Of a stretch of DNA of 64,000 bases, positions 40,209-50,415 are shown one piece after another. Both the position numbers and the translations under genes were made by a program. Numbering within the stretch: the stretch's first letter is position 1; the number at the start of each line of letters is the position of its first letter. The notes beneath the pieces are model-generated. The model worked only from the letters and a program-made list of their open reading frames with translations, did no database searches and had not been told where the DNA came from. The DNA is from Nitzschia sp. DOCU1 (taxonomy: Eukaryota; Bacillariophyta; Bacillariophyceae; Bacillariales; Bacillariaceae). The DNA lies in assembly GCA_951394045.1 (NCBI GenBank), contig OX595986.1, positions 806,001 to 870,000 on the forward strand. The letters are read 5' to 3'.

Positions 40209-40754
40209 CTACGCATGGAACCGTTGATAATCTGGTACTTTCTTCGGCTTGACAGTTCCAACTTTCTTTCGTGCTATTGGTTTCGAGTTGGAGGATGATG
40301 GACCGCCCGATGAACTCGAGCCGTCTGAATCGTTGCCATTATCATCTTCGGAGGAGTCGGTCGATGATTCTCCAAATGCCCTCTGTTTGTGAAAAATACA
40401 ACATCGTTTTGATGACTTTCTACCCAAGCCCTCATTGTCTATTACGCCTTCGTCCCTGAGAACAGAGCATGGGATCGAATCGAACCATCCATCACGAGCA
40501 TGAGAAATCCATTTACACGATTGAATTCTCGACGATTCCCTCAAACAAACTCACCATTGGACTGAGGGGCGCGGACGAAGCGTAAGTTGAAGCACTTCAA
40601 CGTTCTGGCTCCGGGTCTCCGTTATTGTCATTGTGGCAGTCGCACCGGCTGCTGACACACTGCCCTGTTCGGGTGCTCCACTATTAGAAAGTGGGCGTTC
40701 TCTGTTGGAGGACGAATCTCCAGTTCCTGAGCTCTGACCTGTTGGATTGCTCAT
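40209..40754 (-). CDS. PP1 inhibitor-3 / YPI1-like (PPP1R11 family)
   Basis: Two exons, 40555-40754 and 40209-40455, joined by a 99-bp GT-AG intron that splits a Trp codon, giving 148 residues. The family core is plain after splicing: [24 protein letters not shown] then [12 protein letters not shown] and [10 protein letters not shown]. These match the human inhibitor-3/YPI1 pattern (VEW, DN-E-LGR-SSKCC, R-FGESS). The RVxF-type PP1-binding site is S-V-Q-W, lacking the usual basic residue before V, and the triple Cys is reduced to two. The C-terminus is Ser/Asp-rich then basic ([10 protein letters not shown]). Role: regulator of protein phosphatase 1 in the nucleus. Confidence 0.88.
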
Positions 40755-42177
40755 CTTATTCTTGGCTCTTTGTAACTATAACACGTACAATAGCGTGGTG
40801 ATCGATCTCTTGAATATGAATACGACAACGATGACAGGAGGTGGCTTTGTTCAAATGAATGCAAAGCAGAGTGTATTATGAAAACGCAACAAGCGATAGA
40901 TTTTCTTCGGCCGGCTGCGACGAGCGGAGAGAGAAGACGTGTTTGAATATGACTTCTCCGACTGTTTGACCCCAAGGACGACGGAAGGACCATAGATATT
41001 GATCGAAGTGATCAACAACTATGGAGCTGGCTGGCTCGCCGGCCACGCAAGGGCATACGTGTCGTCCTGGGTCGACGTATGCGATTCAATAGCGGCCATT
41101 TTCTTGTCGGGTGCGACGTCGCAGACCGAACGCCAATAAGTAAGCGAATGGGCATATATAATTTAATCCCTAATATAGTTGCACCAACATCTCTGGTCTG
41201 TCCTCAGGCCACGGTTTCGAGATCCTCATGTTAGTGGCTACCTGGCGACCTCTTTCGATTCCACTTAGGTCGAATTGGTGCAACATTCATTTTGACAGTC
41301 TTTTGGTCAATCGACAGTGGTCAAACAAGTCGAAATGTGGGCCGACACGCTCGCTACCCAGGCCGGCACGCTCACTTGGCGTAAGGATGTCTGGGGCCTA
41401 TTCAAAGATTTCCGTTGAGATAAATTTAGTCGTACTAAACCTATGTAAGCGTCGCCCGCCTCGCAGTTTCTTTTAAAATTTGGCGGTCAATGGCAAACAT
41501 AGGAACGTTAGCGAGACAGATCTTCCAACTAGCGAGAATATCCTCCAATATAACTAGAGCGATCCTCTAATACAAAAAAGTAACGGTTGATTACTTAGTA
41601 TCTACTTTTCTCTTCAAATCAGAAAGGCCCTTTCTTAGGATGAGTCGCCACGTGCCCCAAATCTGCAAATTCCACCCTCTGGGCTACCGCTAAACCCAGT
41701 ACTTTGGAGGACATCCTCTCCTTCTGGATAGTGATGAATGCTACGAATTGTTACCATTGTTATATTATGATCTTCTTAACGCATTTACTGTTACATTATG
41801 ATCTCGCCAACATTTGCATTATTACCCAACAATCTGTGTCTAATACAAATTCGACCCAAATGAATGATTGTGCCGATACGACGATATCGCCAACCCACTC
41901 GCTGAATCGCCAGAGGTGCGGAGGACGGGCGCACTTTCTGCAGATTGGGGGGTGGGGGCAGGCAGACATACTCGGAATCGACGGGACTCATTCGTCGTCA
42001 TCCAAAATGCAAAATCCTTCTCAACGAGAAACGCAACAACTACAGGGGACCAACTAGAATAGTCACGGCCATGAATGAGCGGTGGGAGTCCCAGTCACAC
42101 TTCCGTGGAACTTTAATCAACAACCTGCAAGATGAAGGACGGAACCAATTGCAGTGCCACTCCCACAATGTGGAACA
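40755..42177. other. Intergenic, about 1.4 kb, left flank of a possible mobile element
   Basis: No supported gene. Contains AT-rich tracts (41570-41620, 41740-41830). A left terminus of a transposon was sought here against 46563-47000; only short GCGACG-type matches were found, too weak to call. Confidence 0.35.
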
Positions 42178-45100
42178 ATGGTACGAACAACTCGCAACAG
42201 CAAATATGAAGACATCCCCCCTGAGATGCGTGGAAGGTCAGGGCGAATTTTTGGAACCAGGAAGCGAGAAGGAATGAATAAGGATGAAGTCATTGAATCC
42301 CTGAAGAAGAAATCTCGAACCAGAGCTGAGGATCAAAGTATTGAAACGAAAATCGAATTGATCCAAAGCGTCCCACAAAATCCAGAGACGCCACCCGTCA
42401 CCGAATTGCTTGCGGATCCAAAACGCAAAAGTAAGAGGACATCAGACGAAAGGCCTACTTGTCTTGATTTCGGCATTACCGATACGGAGCGCCTGATTCG
42501 TTTCCCGGATGGCGACTTCTGCTCTGCCTGTGTTCTTTATACTCGGGATCGTTTGTTGAACAATTCCCTCAAGCGTCACAAGTTCTACAAATGTACTAGC
42601 CCCCATACCAGTTTTCTCTACCCTGCGAAGAAGAAGAAAGTCTTGGAATTTGATGATGACAATTCAGAAGACGGCGTTGACTATTCCAACAGCAAGGACG
42701 AATCTGAGGACGCAACAACACTTGCAAATGATAGTAGTACCACGCCGACGAGTGGTACTAGCGGCGACAATACGGAAACCGAGGATGATTGCAGTCCAGC
42801 TACGAATGAAACCACGCCAACGAATGGTTCAGAGGTTATCCTGGTCTCCAACAACAAAGAACAATCCACTGTTACTAGCTCTTCTACAGAAGCTAGCAGT
42901 GATGTGACTACACTTGCGACAGTTCGGACGAATCTTCTCAATCGGTTTGAGAATAAAATAGACGACAAACAACAAACTATTTCGCGGCTTACTTTGCAAG
43001 TTCAAGCCCTGCAAGAATGCTTGTCTAGTCCAGAACGCGCACTAGGCCAGGCTATCACACTGGCTGGAGGGCCGAAACCATTTGTCAACAACGTCCTATT
43101 CACAAAGACGAATCCCCAGTTCCGTGAACAGTTGATCGGCACCACTACCAAAGTCATTCGCAAGGAATTGTTTGCGCCGCTGGACGTGCTACGCGAGATG
43201 GATATTTCTAGCTACAGGGCAAACTACGAATCCTTGGAAGTATTCCGACGAGTTGCAACAAAGGGACAGAAGCATGCACGTACAGTGCTGCCTTCGTCGG
43301 CTGAAGTCAAACGGGCGGCGCGCATGGTGGAAGATTTTGCGAATGCGAGATACCCGTTCACTATTTCACAGATCGACGACAAGTTTGGTGGGGGCGAGCA
43401 TCTTCAGTTTGACGCAAAGAAAATTATCGCAGCTGCCGTTAGGATTACAGGTCTGGAGCCAGTCGCTCGGCAAAAGCGCATCATTGTTCCAGTCTCGACA
43501 GATACGGCGTCCATCACGAAGAACGTCAATCTCATGATCTCGGGGATAAAGATCAGTGATCGACAAGCGAAGTGCCCAACGACAGGCTTACCGCAGTTCT
43601 TGTCCCAGAATAGTGGCGGAGAGTCTTCAAATCTTCAATCGTATCGGTTCTGTTTCCCGATACACTTGATCATCACCAAAGAAACTCCGGAGGTGATAAA
43701 CAGGTATCTAGCCCCGACATATGGGCTATGTAAAGAAGAAGATGAGTCGACAGTGGACAACGCTACCCCTGTTTCCAAGATCCTTGGACCGGGTTTTTTT
43801 CCAATGTTCATGCCAAGCAACGCGGACATGAAAATGATCTTCACTGGCGTTGGACGAGGCGGGGGTATGAAGTCGAAGACGTTCGCATGCTACTGCTGTG
43901 CAGTGCATAAGAACGACATCGTCACCCCGGATCCAGATCCTGATTCATGCAATTGGTGTGCACAATGGGCGTCGGATGGGAAGTTGGCGTCATGGAGCCA
44001 GTGGAAGTGCTACCACCGGCCAATCCTTAGCCAGAAACGTATGGAGTTTCTGGAGGAAAGGACGAAGGAATTGGTGGAAGAGTGGTGCATGCCGTTCGAA
44101 TCCAATGAAAAGGCATCCAAAATCTTGGATGACTCGCATATCAAAGTTGATTTTGATTCGAGAAATCCTTGCAGGGATCCGAGTGCGAATTCGAAGAAAG
44201 ACGCAGAGTGTATCCACTTCGACATCGCCGCCTGCACGGATAGAGCAACCAAGAATAGCTACACCAGGAAGCTGGCCCATGACCTGGAATTGCGTGATCT
44301 TAACTCCAGTGGCTCTCCGTTGGAAATGCAGAAGAGGCTGCGTGCTCAGTTGAACACCGAATTCCAATTCTTGCAGGTGCAGACGGAGTTGCGTGAAGGT
44401 AAAGTATCTCAAGACAGTGCGCTGTTTGTGATCATGAATGCCATCCCATGCAGTCTCCACATGGAGAACAGGATGGCAATCAAGATCATGGAGCGACTTT
44501 TCAAGTTTGGGCTTTCGAATGCAGTTGCCGGGAAGCTACCGCATTGGGACGCGTCGAGTGAAGACGGCCGCATCCAAAATTTTCTTAACGGTGTCCAAGG
44601 CATCATGAATAGAAATATTCTGGGCAAGGAGGATCGCCCTTATACCTGGCGGTTGCCTTTCGACCCCAGGACGAAAGAGGTGACGGCGATCAGCATGGAT
44701 AACGAGCGAACCAGAAAGGTGATTGCGAATATTGGATTACTTGCCGATAAATGTTTACTGGCAAACGATCTAATCAAGTGGAACGAAGCGATGAAACATT
44801 ATCGTGCGGCGATGGATATTGTGTTGATGCAAGATGACCTAACGGATGAAAACATAACAACATATCAGTGGTCGGTGGATCAGTTTTATCAGTGGTGGAT
44901 CCAGATGAACGGTGCAGCCGGGGTTACAAATTACATGCATTTGATCGGAGCCGGGCACGTTGCCGAGTACCTACAGAAGTGGCGGAACCTTTATCGATTC
45001 TCCCAACAGGGGTGGGAGAATCTCAACTATCAAGAAAAGCAATTCTGGTTTCGGCGTACCAATAGGGGAGGTGGACAAGGGGATAGAAACCGATTGAAGG

Positions 45101-45219
45101 CAATCGGTAGATACCATCAACGTTGTTTTGTCTGGGCGGAAGGTATCTCGAACGAGGAGATTCTAAAGTTTGCAAAGGAAGCTAAGGATCGTGGGGACAA
45201 TGACGATGAGCAGGACTAA
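42178..45219 (+). CDS. Large transposon-type protein (putative transposase)
   Basis: A 1013-residue, intronless protein from ATG 42178; the frame extends upstream only from a GTG. Order: a basic N-terminus, a Cys/His motif (F-C-S-A-C...H-K-F-Y-K-C), an acidic Ser/Thr-rich linker (about 150-260), a coiled coil (about 265-300), then a long ordered domain. The ordered domain has a Cys-rich knuckle (C-Y-C-C-A-V-H...C-N-W-C...C-Y-H-R-P) and a C-terminal block N-L-Y-R-F-S-Q-Q-G-W-E-N-L-N then F-W-F-R-R-T-N-R-G-G-G. The S-Q-Q-G-W-E-x-L-N...RRTxRGG block is, to my knowledge, typical of multi-copy transposon proteins in algae and other eukaryotes. Function as a DDE-type transposase is inferred; acidic residues were not assigned. 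The intact frame suggests recent insertion. Confidence 0.6.
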   Translation: MVRTTRNSKYEDIPPEMRGRSGRIFGTRKREGMNKDEVIESLKKKSRTRAEDQSIETKIELIQSVPQNPETPPVTELLADPKRKSKRTSDERPTCLDFGITDTERLIRFPDGDFCSACVLYTRDRLLNNSLKRHKFYKCTSPHTSFLYPAKKKKVLEFDDDNSEDGVDYSNSKDESEDATTLANDSSTTPTSGTSGDNTETEDDCSPATNETTPTNGSEVILVSNNKEQSTVTSSSTEASSDVTTLATVRTNLLNRFENKIDDKQQTISRLTLQVQALQECLSSPERALGQAITLAGGPKPFVNNVLFTKTNPQFREQLIGTTTKVIRKELFAPLDVLREMDISSYRANYESLEVFRRVATKGQKHARTVLPSSAEVKRAARMVEDFANARYPFTISQIDDKFGGGEHLQFDAKKIIAAAVRITGLEPVARQKRIIVPVSTDTASITKNVNLMISGIKISDRQAKCPTTGLPQFLSQNSGGESSNLQSYRFCFPIHLIITKETPEVINRYLAPTYGLCKEEDESTVDNATPVSKILGPGFFPMFMPSNADMKMIFTGVGRGGGMKSKTFACYCCAVHKNDIVTPDPDPDSCNWCAQWASDGKLASWSQWKCYHRPILSQKRMEFLEERTKELVEEWCMPFESNEKASKILDDSHIKVDFDSRNPCRDPSANSKKDAECIHFDIAACTDRATKNSYTRKLAHDLELRDLNSSGSPLEMQKRLRAQLNTEFQFLQVQTELREGKVSQDSALFVIMNAIPCSLHMENRMAIKIMERLFKFGLSNAVAGKLPHWDASSEDGRIQNFLNGVQGIMNRNILGKEDRPYTWRLPFDPRTKEVTAISMDNERTRKVIANIGLLADKCLLANDLIKWNEAMKHYRAAMDIVLMQDDLTDENITTYQWSVDQFYQWWIQMNGAAGVTNYMHLIGAGHVAEYLQKWRNLYRFSQQGWENLNYQEKQFWFRRTNRGGGQGDRNRLKAIGRYHQRCFVWAEGISNEEILKFAKEAKDRGDNDDEQD

Positions 45220-45350
45220 ATCAATAGGTATAATGTAGCAGTCTATTCTATTGTCATCTATAGTCATTGTCATTTTGCAATCATCTATAGTCGTTTGTCA
45301 TGTTGTTGGTTAATTAAATAATAAGTAATAGAGCGTGACAACTGCAACAA

Positions 45351-46562
45351 CTAGTAGTCTTCTTTATTCTTGATTGCTTCGACAATCCATTCCATATCGG
45401 TCACTGCGAACAAGTCGTTATCGTTGCCAGCCACTGGCTTGGCAGTAACAATGCTGCCTGCGGCATCGTAAGCGACGACTTCGCATGTCTTTCCTTCAAA
45501 ATCAAACAACGCGCCCAAAACTATCCAATCGATGGGATTTTCACCTTCGTCGTTGCCAACGTCATCGTCATTGCCGAGTAGGCCACTGTCCTTTGCAGGC
45601 CCCACACGATAGCGAATACGAATAATAATAGTCCCATGTTTATCATAATCGAAGTCAACGCCATTTTTTGCATTGTTGGGATTCATCTTAAAAGGCTCTT
45701 CTTCATCATCATTGTTGTCGCATGCTTCCAAGTAGTTGAGTGTATTGTTGTCAGTAATGGGGACGGCCCCATCTTTAATACGAGGCTTATGTGGAAACTT
45801 GACGCCGAATGAACTGTTGGTTCCGAACAAGGATTCAAATACTTTAATGTCGGACGGTTTGAAACGAATCGTCTGTAGGTCGACGATTTGTCTCAACTTG
45901 CGCCGTTTTTTATCGGCAGTACTGCGAATAGAGAATCTTGTTGCAACTGATTCGTGTAGTTGGAAACCAGTCCGACGACCGAGGTAGAACCAAAAGTGGT
46001 CACTAATGCCCACCACTTTACGACACTTGCCGTAATTCCCAGCTTCGCGACCAGTATTAAAGACGACATTGAGCGCGTCTCTAACACGTTCGATGTCGTC
46101 AAAGAGCTGTTCGGAGACAGACCGTCCCAGACCCAAAGGAAATGGTTGAAAATCGTCAATATTGTCGTATTGCCCACCAAAGCCTTCGCAGAATCGAATG
46201 TAGAAGATATTCCAAATTCCGTCAAAGACGCGTTGTTGAGATCCATCGTCACCTTCTTCATCCTTGAAGACGAAGGCAAAGTCAATAATGGCAGATACAA
46301 ATACCACAGCCTCCTTCTTTGTCTCAACTACTTCCTTTTTCGGAGAAGGAAGGGCAACAGCTTTTGAACTCGCTGGCGGAGTAAATTGTTGAATCGTCAC
46401 TTTCGGGTCGTCGGCAGCGGTTGTCCACGTAGTAATTCGTCCAATCAACTTCCCCTCCTTGTCTTCACCATGGTACATGACAAATGTACCCTTGGTAACA
46501 AAGGCAGTAAGCTGTTGCAGCCAAAGGGCATCGTTGTTACCTTGAGAAGCATTGGCCGCCAT
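45351..46562 (-). CDS. Unknown 403-residue protein convergent with the transposase-like gene
   Basis: ATG 46562, intronless. Residues 10-60 look like a small beta-rich module (T-F-V-M-Y-H-G-E-D-K-E-G-K-L-I-G-R-I-T-T-W), possibly a chromo-barrel/BAH-like reader. A Pro/Lys-rich linker follows, then an alpha/beta region of about 300 residues with many aromatic and acidic residues (W-N-I-F-Y-I-R-F, I-R-I-R-Y-R-V-G) and no recognised catalytic motif. It ends W-I-V-E-A-I-K-N-K-E-D-Y. Only 131 bp separate its stop from that of the transposase-like gene, and wide empty flanks surround the pair, so it may be the element's second gene. No homologue recognised. Confidence 0.6.
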   Translation of the reverse strand: MAANASQGNNDALWLQQLTAFVTKGTFVMYHGEDKEGKLIGRITTWTTAADDPKVTIQQFTPPASSKAVALPSPKKEVVETKKEAVVFVSAIIDFAFVFKDEEGDDGSQQRVFDGIWNIFYIRFCEGFGGQYDNIDDFQPFPLGLGRSVSEQLFDDIERVRDALNVVFNTGREAGNYGKCRKVVGISDHFWFYLGRRTGFQLHESVATRFSIRSTADKKRRKLRQIVDLQTIRFKPSDIKVFESLFGTNSSFGVKFPHKPRIKDGAVPITDNNTLNYLEACDNNDDEEEPFKMNPNNAKNGVDFDYDKHGTIIIRIRYRVGPAKDSGLLGNDDDVGNDEGENPIDWIVLGALFDFEGKTCEVVAYDAAGSIVTAKPVAGNDNDLFAVTDMEWIVEAIKNKEDY

Positions 46563-47105
46563 GGTTGTTTCTATTTTGTGGCAGTCTGTGAGAAGGACAA
46601 TGACTCGAGGAATTTGTGGTTGTTCGACAATGTTCGAATGTTGTATTATTTTTATAGCCTATGCCTAGAGTTCTTTGCGACAAGCGAAGGCATGAATAAA
46701 AAAATCGAGTTCGGATGTCGCACTGCGCGTCGCATTCTGCATTTTTCATGTCTTGGCCGCTATTGGGTCATTCGGATGCCACGTCATGTCAATCCCCATT
46801 GTCCCGGCATTGCTTCATTCACAAAGAGGTCTATTTTCGCGGTCTCACGGACAACGGACGGAAGAAGATGAGGGGAGAAAGAAAAACGCGACCAAACAAG
46901 AACATTTCTCATTCCGAGTCGACATCATCCATCACTTTATGCCGTCATCGGTTTGTGGGCATCCATCCATCACCATCAATGCAAACATCATTTCTCGGTT
47001 GCAGATAACCGCCACGCAAACTCGTCTCTCCTCACAAGAGTGGGAGACTTGTGACATTTGTCGCGTCTGTCCTTGCCTGAAAGATTTCGGGGTTCCAAGG
47101 CCAGC
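46563..47105. other. Intergenic
   Basis: 543 bp between divergent genes. A near-palindromic GTCGCACTGCGCGTCGCATTC lies around 46717-46737. No gene recognised. Confidence 0.4.
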
Positions 47106-48241
47106 ATGGAAAACCCAATTGCAAGCGGTTTCAAGCGGCCCAACGATGTCGTCCTAGAAGAAAGAGAGTGCTCAGAGAGAGCATGCGGACGCTCAACGAG
47201 AATATGCTTGGAGGAACCTGCCACCAATGAAGATGGGCAGACTCCGCTTCACATCTTGTGCCAAGATCGCTGCTGTTCCGTCGAAGACGTCGAAAATATG
47301 ATTGCAGCTTTCCCAGGAGCCCTGCATCGACGGGATGTCTACGGACGATCGGTAAGTCCGCCGTGGATTCAGATGACGGAAAGGAAGGACGAAACTGGCG
47401 TCTCACTTTTTGCGTTGTTCAGCCACTCTTTTACGCTCTCAAACGCGCTTGTTCCGTCGAGGTCGTCAAAGTTTTGTTCGATTCCTTTCCCGACGCGATT
47501 TTGTTCAAGGATTTTTGTAGCGACACGTCATTGTACTTACTTTATCACCCCAGTAAGGACTATCGGATCTTGGAACATGTTCTGAGAAGAATGCCTTCAC
47601 TCGCTGTGCATCAAGAAAACGTTTTTTCAGGCCAACCACTTGTCAAACGCATTTGTGCTCCCTGGACGTCGAAGCAATTGGCATTGACTCGAATGGACGT
47701 TGAGACGAACGCTACACTAAAGGACAGATGGACGAAACTAGTGCTTACTGTGCGGGCAGCTCATGCCCACACCACGGGTCGACAAGAAGACATTCTTCTT
47801 GAGGAAATTCCGGAATTGCACGTCGCATTGGAGTTTGGTTGTCCCTCCTTGGTATTGTGTCATTTTGCCGAAATGTATCCCGAACAGGTTTCCATGGTGA
47901 TGACGAAGGAAAATTTATATCCCCTGCATTACTTTTTGTGTCGATGCGAAGCTACAAGGGATTCGAAAATGGCTATTCAAAGCCTCATCAAAGCATATCC
48001 GGAAGCTGTCAACCACGTGGTCGACGGACGACTACTGATCCACAGCGCGATCACGCCTGGGCGGACGTGGCAGGACGGAATAGAAGACATTGTTTACGCC
48101 GGCCCAAGCAGCCTGGATTGTCCCGACCCAAAGACTGGACTTGTACCCTTTCTTCAAGCGGCAGCCTTGGAATGTTCCGACTTGTCGACGGTGTACTGTC
48201 TCCTTCGTGAGAATCCAGCTGTGATTGCAAACATCGCATAG
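47106..48241 (+). CDS. Ankyrin-repeat-like protein
   Basis: Two exons, 47106-47351 and 47423-48241, with a 71-bp GT-AG intron between R-S and P-L-F-Y, giving 354 residues. The join restores an ankyrin consensus: D-G-Q-T-P-L-H-I-L-C then V-E-N-M-I-A-A-F-P-G-A-L...G-R-S|P-L-F-Y-A-L-K-R-A then V-V-K-V-L-F-D-S-F-P-D-A-I. Later repeats are weaker (L-H-V-A-L-E-F-G, Y-P-L-H-Y-F-L-C-R, L-L-I-H-S-A-I-T). No other domain, signal peptide or membrane segment. Such F-P-x-A-type ankyrin proteins are common in diatoms; partner unknown. An ATG earlier in frame is absent (upstream TTG only). Confidence 0.7.
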
Positions 48242-48458
48242 TGGTGTACCAGTCTCACTTCAGACTATACAGTCATGCCGTCTCATGTTAAAACGGAGCT
48301 GCAGTGTTTGCAATAGCTAACTCATGGTAACAAATTGCTAGGTTTCTGTTTTTGGTCTACATTGCCGGTTCTACACGGTTGCCCGTTACTCTACTTTTCC
48401 TTTGCATCGCCTTTCTTCAGTCGTCGTGCTGGAGTACAGAAATATCTCGGCTTCTGCC

Positions 48459-49918
48459 TCAACCAAACACAATCGTTTTGGGTATGGAGAATTGATGAAA
48501 GCCGTCGGCCCCTGAATGAAATCCAAATCCTGACTGTTTGTGGCCGACCCTTGTTCACAAGAGATAACGAGCGCGATTAGTAGACATCCTAGTTCTTCAC
48601 TCAAGATGTGTATGAAAGATACTTACCATGGGCAATGAACATCCATATTTTCGAGAGCGTAACAATTGATTCCGACTTGCCCAGCCCCAATCCCAGCGGC
48701 AACTCGCCTGGCCTTTTCCATATCCGTAGTGTAGACGCAACTTGCAAGGCCGTAGTCCGTGTTGTTGGCTAGCCGGATGGCCTGTGTCTCGGACCCATCA
48801 AATTTGGTGATGGCTACAACAGGACCGAAGGTCTCCTCATAGAAGATACGCATGCCCTCATTGACATCCGACAAGACAGTGACAGGATAGAACGAGCCTT
48901 CGCCTTCGGGGATGGGGCTTTGGTACAGTACCTTGGCGCCCATGCCGATCGCCTCTGCCACTTGCCCCTTGACTTGGTCTCGTTGCAAATGTGACACAAG
49001 TGGTCCGACTTTGACGTCAGGATCTAAACCATATCCAACTTTATAGTCCGCTGCACATGCTTGAGCAAGTTGCTGAAACTTATCGTAGATGGATTCTGCG
49101 ACATAAATGCGTTCGACCGAACAACAAACTTGCCCCGAGTTGCAAAGGGAATACTTGACTGCGTCACTAGCTGCCTTTTCAAGATCAGCATCCTCAAAGA
49201 CAATCATGGGATCCTTTCCTCCCATTTCCAAAACGACTCGCTTCAGCTGTGGTGCAGCGGTTTGCAGAATCTTTTGTCCTGTCGCCGAAGAACCTGTCAT
49301 TGCCACCATGTGTACGGCAGGATGGGAAACCAGCTGCTTCCCCACTTCAGAGTCACCCTGAGCAACTTGTAGAACTCCAGGGGGCAACACCAATTGAAGA
49401 GTTTTCACCAGCAAATCGCCAGTTTCAGGAACAACCTCAGAAGGCTTGACAATGACAGTGTTGCCTGATGCCAAACTCGGCAAAGCCAGCAGCAGAATCT
49501 CATCTACTGGAAAATTCCATGGAGACATTATGGCCACCACCCCGAAAGGATCTCGGACGAGCATGCAATTTCCGTGAGTTTGAGGCTTCAAAGACTCCAA
49601 AAGCAAATCCAGAAATTCTTCTTTCCCGACTGCAAACCCCATTTCCGCCTGAGCTTCACTGATCGGTTTTCCCATTTCATTGACCATGAGTTCCACCAAC
49701 ACATGCTTCACTTTCTCAACTTCCTTGAGACCCTCACGAAGCATGTTGATTCGTTCTTCCAGAGGAGTGCCGACCCAGCCGGGTTGTGCCTTGTTGGCGG
49801 CGGCGATCATGCCTTCCACTTCCTCGGCCGTACTGCATTTCACTTTAGAAATGACTTCGCCATTGGCTGGGTTGGTGTTGATTAAATACCCATTTTCAAC
49901 GACAACTCCTTGTACCAT
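48459..49918 (-). CDS. NAD(P)-dependent aldehyde dehydrogenase, succinate-semialdehyde type
   Basis: Two exons, 48627-49918 and 48459-48549, with a 77-bp GT-AG intron splitting the Trp codon before V-G-H-K, giving 460 residues. The last exon supplies the family C-terminus (Q-S-G-F-G-F-H-S-G then F-S-I-P-K-T-I-V-F-G). Landmarks: N-P-A-N-G-E-V, S-P-W-N-F-P, K-P-S-E-V-V-P, M-T-G-S-S-A-T-G, catalytic Glu in L-E-M-G-G-K-D-P, catalytic Cys in G-Q-V-C-C, and E-E-T-F-G-P-V. Length and compactness fit bacterial Sad-like succinate-semialdehyde dehydrogenases (GABA shunt). The substrate is inferred. The first ATG is 49918; a longer presequence-like extension would need a TTG start, so cytosol is assumed. 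Confidence 0.88.
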
Positions 49919-50415
49919 GGTGAAACGAGGAGATGGTGAGTAGAAGAGAGGAGAAATGCTGCGTTGTTGTGAAAAAGCCTCAACCAGACGCGACGAGACA
50001 GCCGACGATGACGACGACAACCTTTCTGCGCATTCTCCCCTCTCATCTCACGCCATCGTTTGACGATATATCCAAAAAGATACGGTAGCACGCCGGCCGG
50101 ATTTGTTTGGTCGACTTGGTCATTCAAAAATCCGGGTAGCCAAAATGAGGACGTACGATACGTCGGGCGTCGATTTCGCCAAGGTATGATGGCTACCGGG
50201 GCAAGTGACTTGACGATTGGTGGATCCCTCAGCTCCCTTTCTAGCTATCATAGCAGCAGACTATACATATGACTGATGGAGAGCACCGATGGCTGGTGGT
50301 CTTAATTTCTATGACTAGCTAGATAGTTTCAAAAATGTGCTTGGAATAGTGAGGAAGTACTACTAGTAACGATCCAAACCATCATAGAACTTTAGCGCCC
50401 TGGTTTTCCAGACAA
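49919..50415. other. Intergenic
   Basis: 497 bp upstream of the aldehyde dehydrogenase and downstream of the SPFH gene. The Arg-rich leftward reading just before 49918 could encode a mitochondrial presequence only if non-ATG initiation or an upstream exon is used. Confidence 0.4.

Noticed and set aside
46563..47000. Terminal inverted repeats for the possible mobile element with 41100-41150
   Set aside because: Only 6-8 nt GC-rich matches, expected by chance.
49919..50127. Mitochondrial presequence for the aldehyde dehydrogenase
   Set aside because: Would need a TTG start or an unseen upstream exon; the first ATG gives a full-length cytosolic enzyme.
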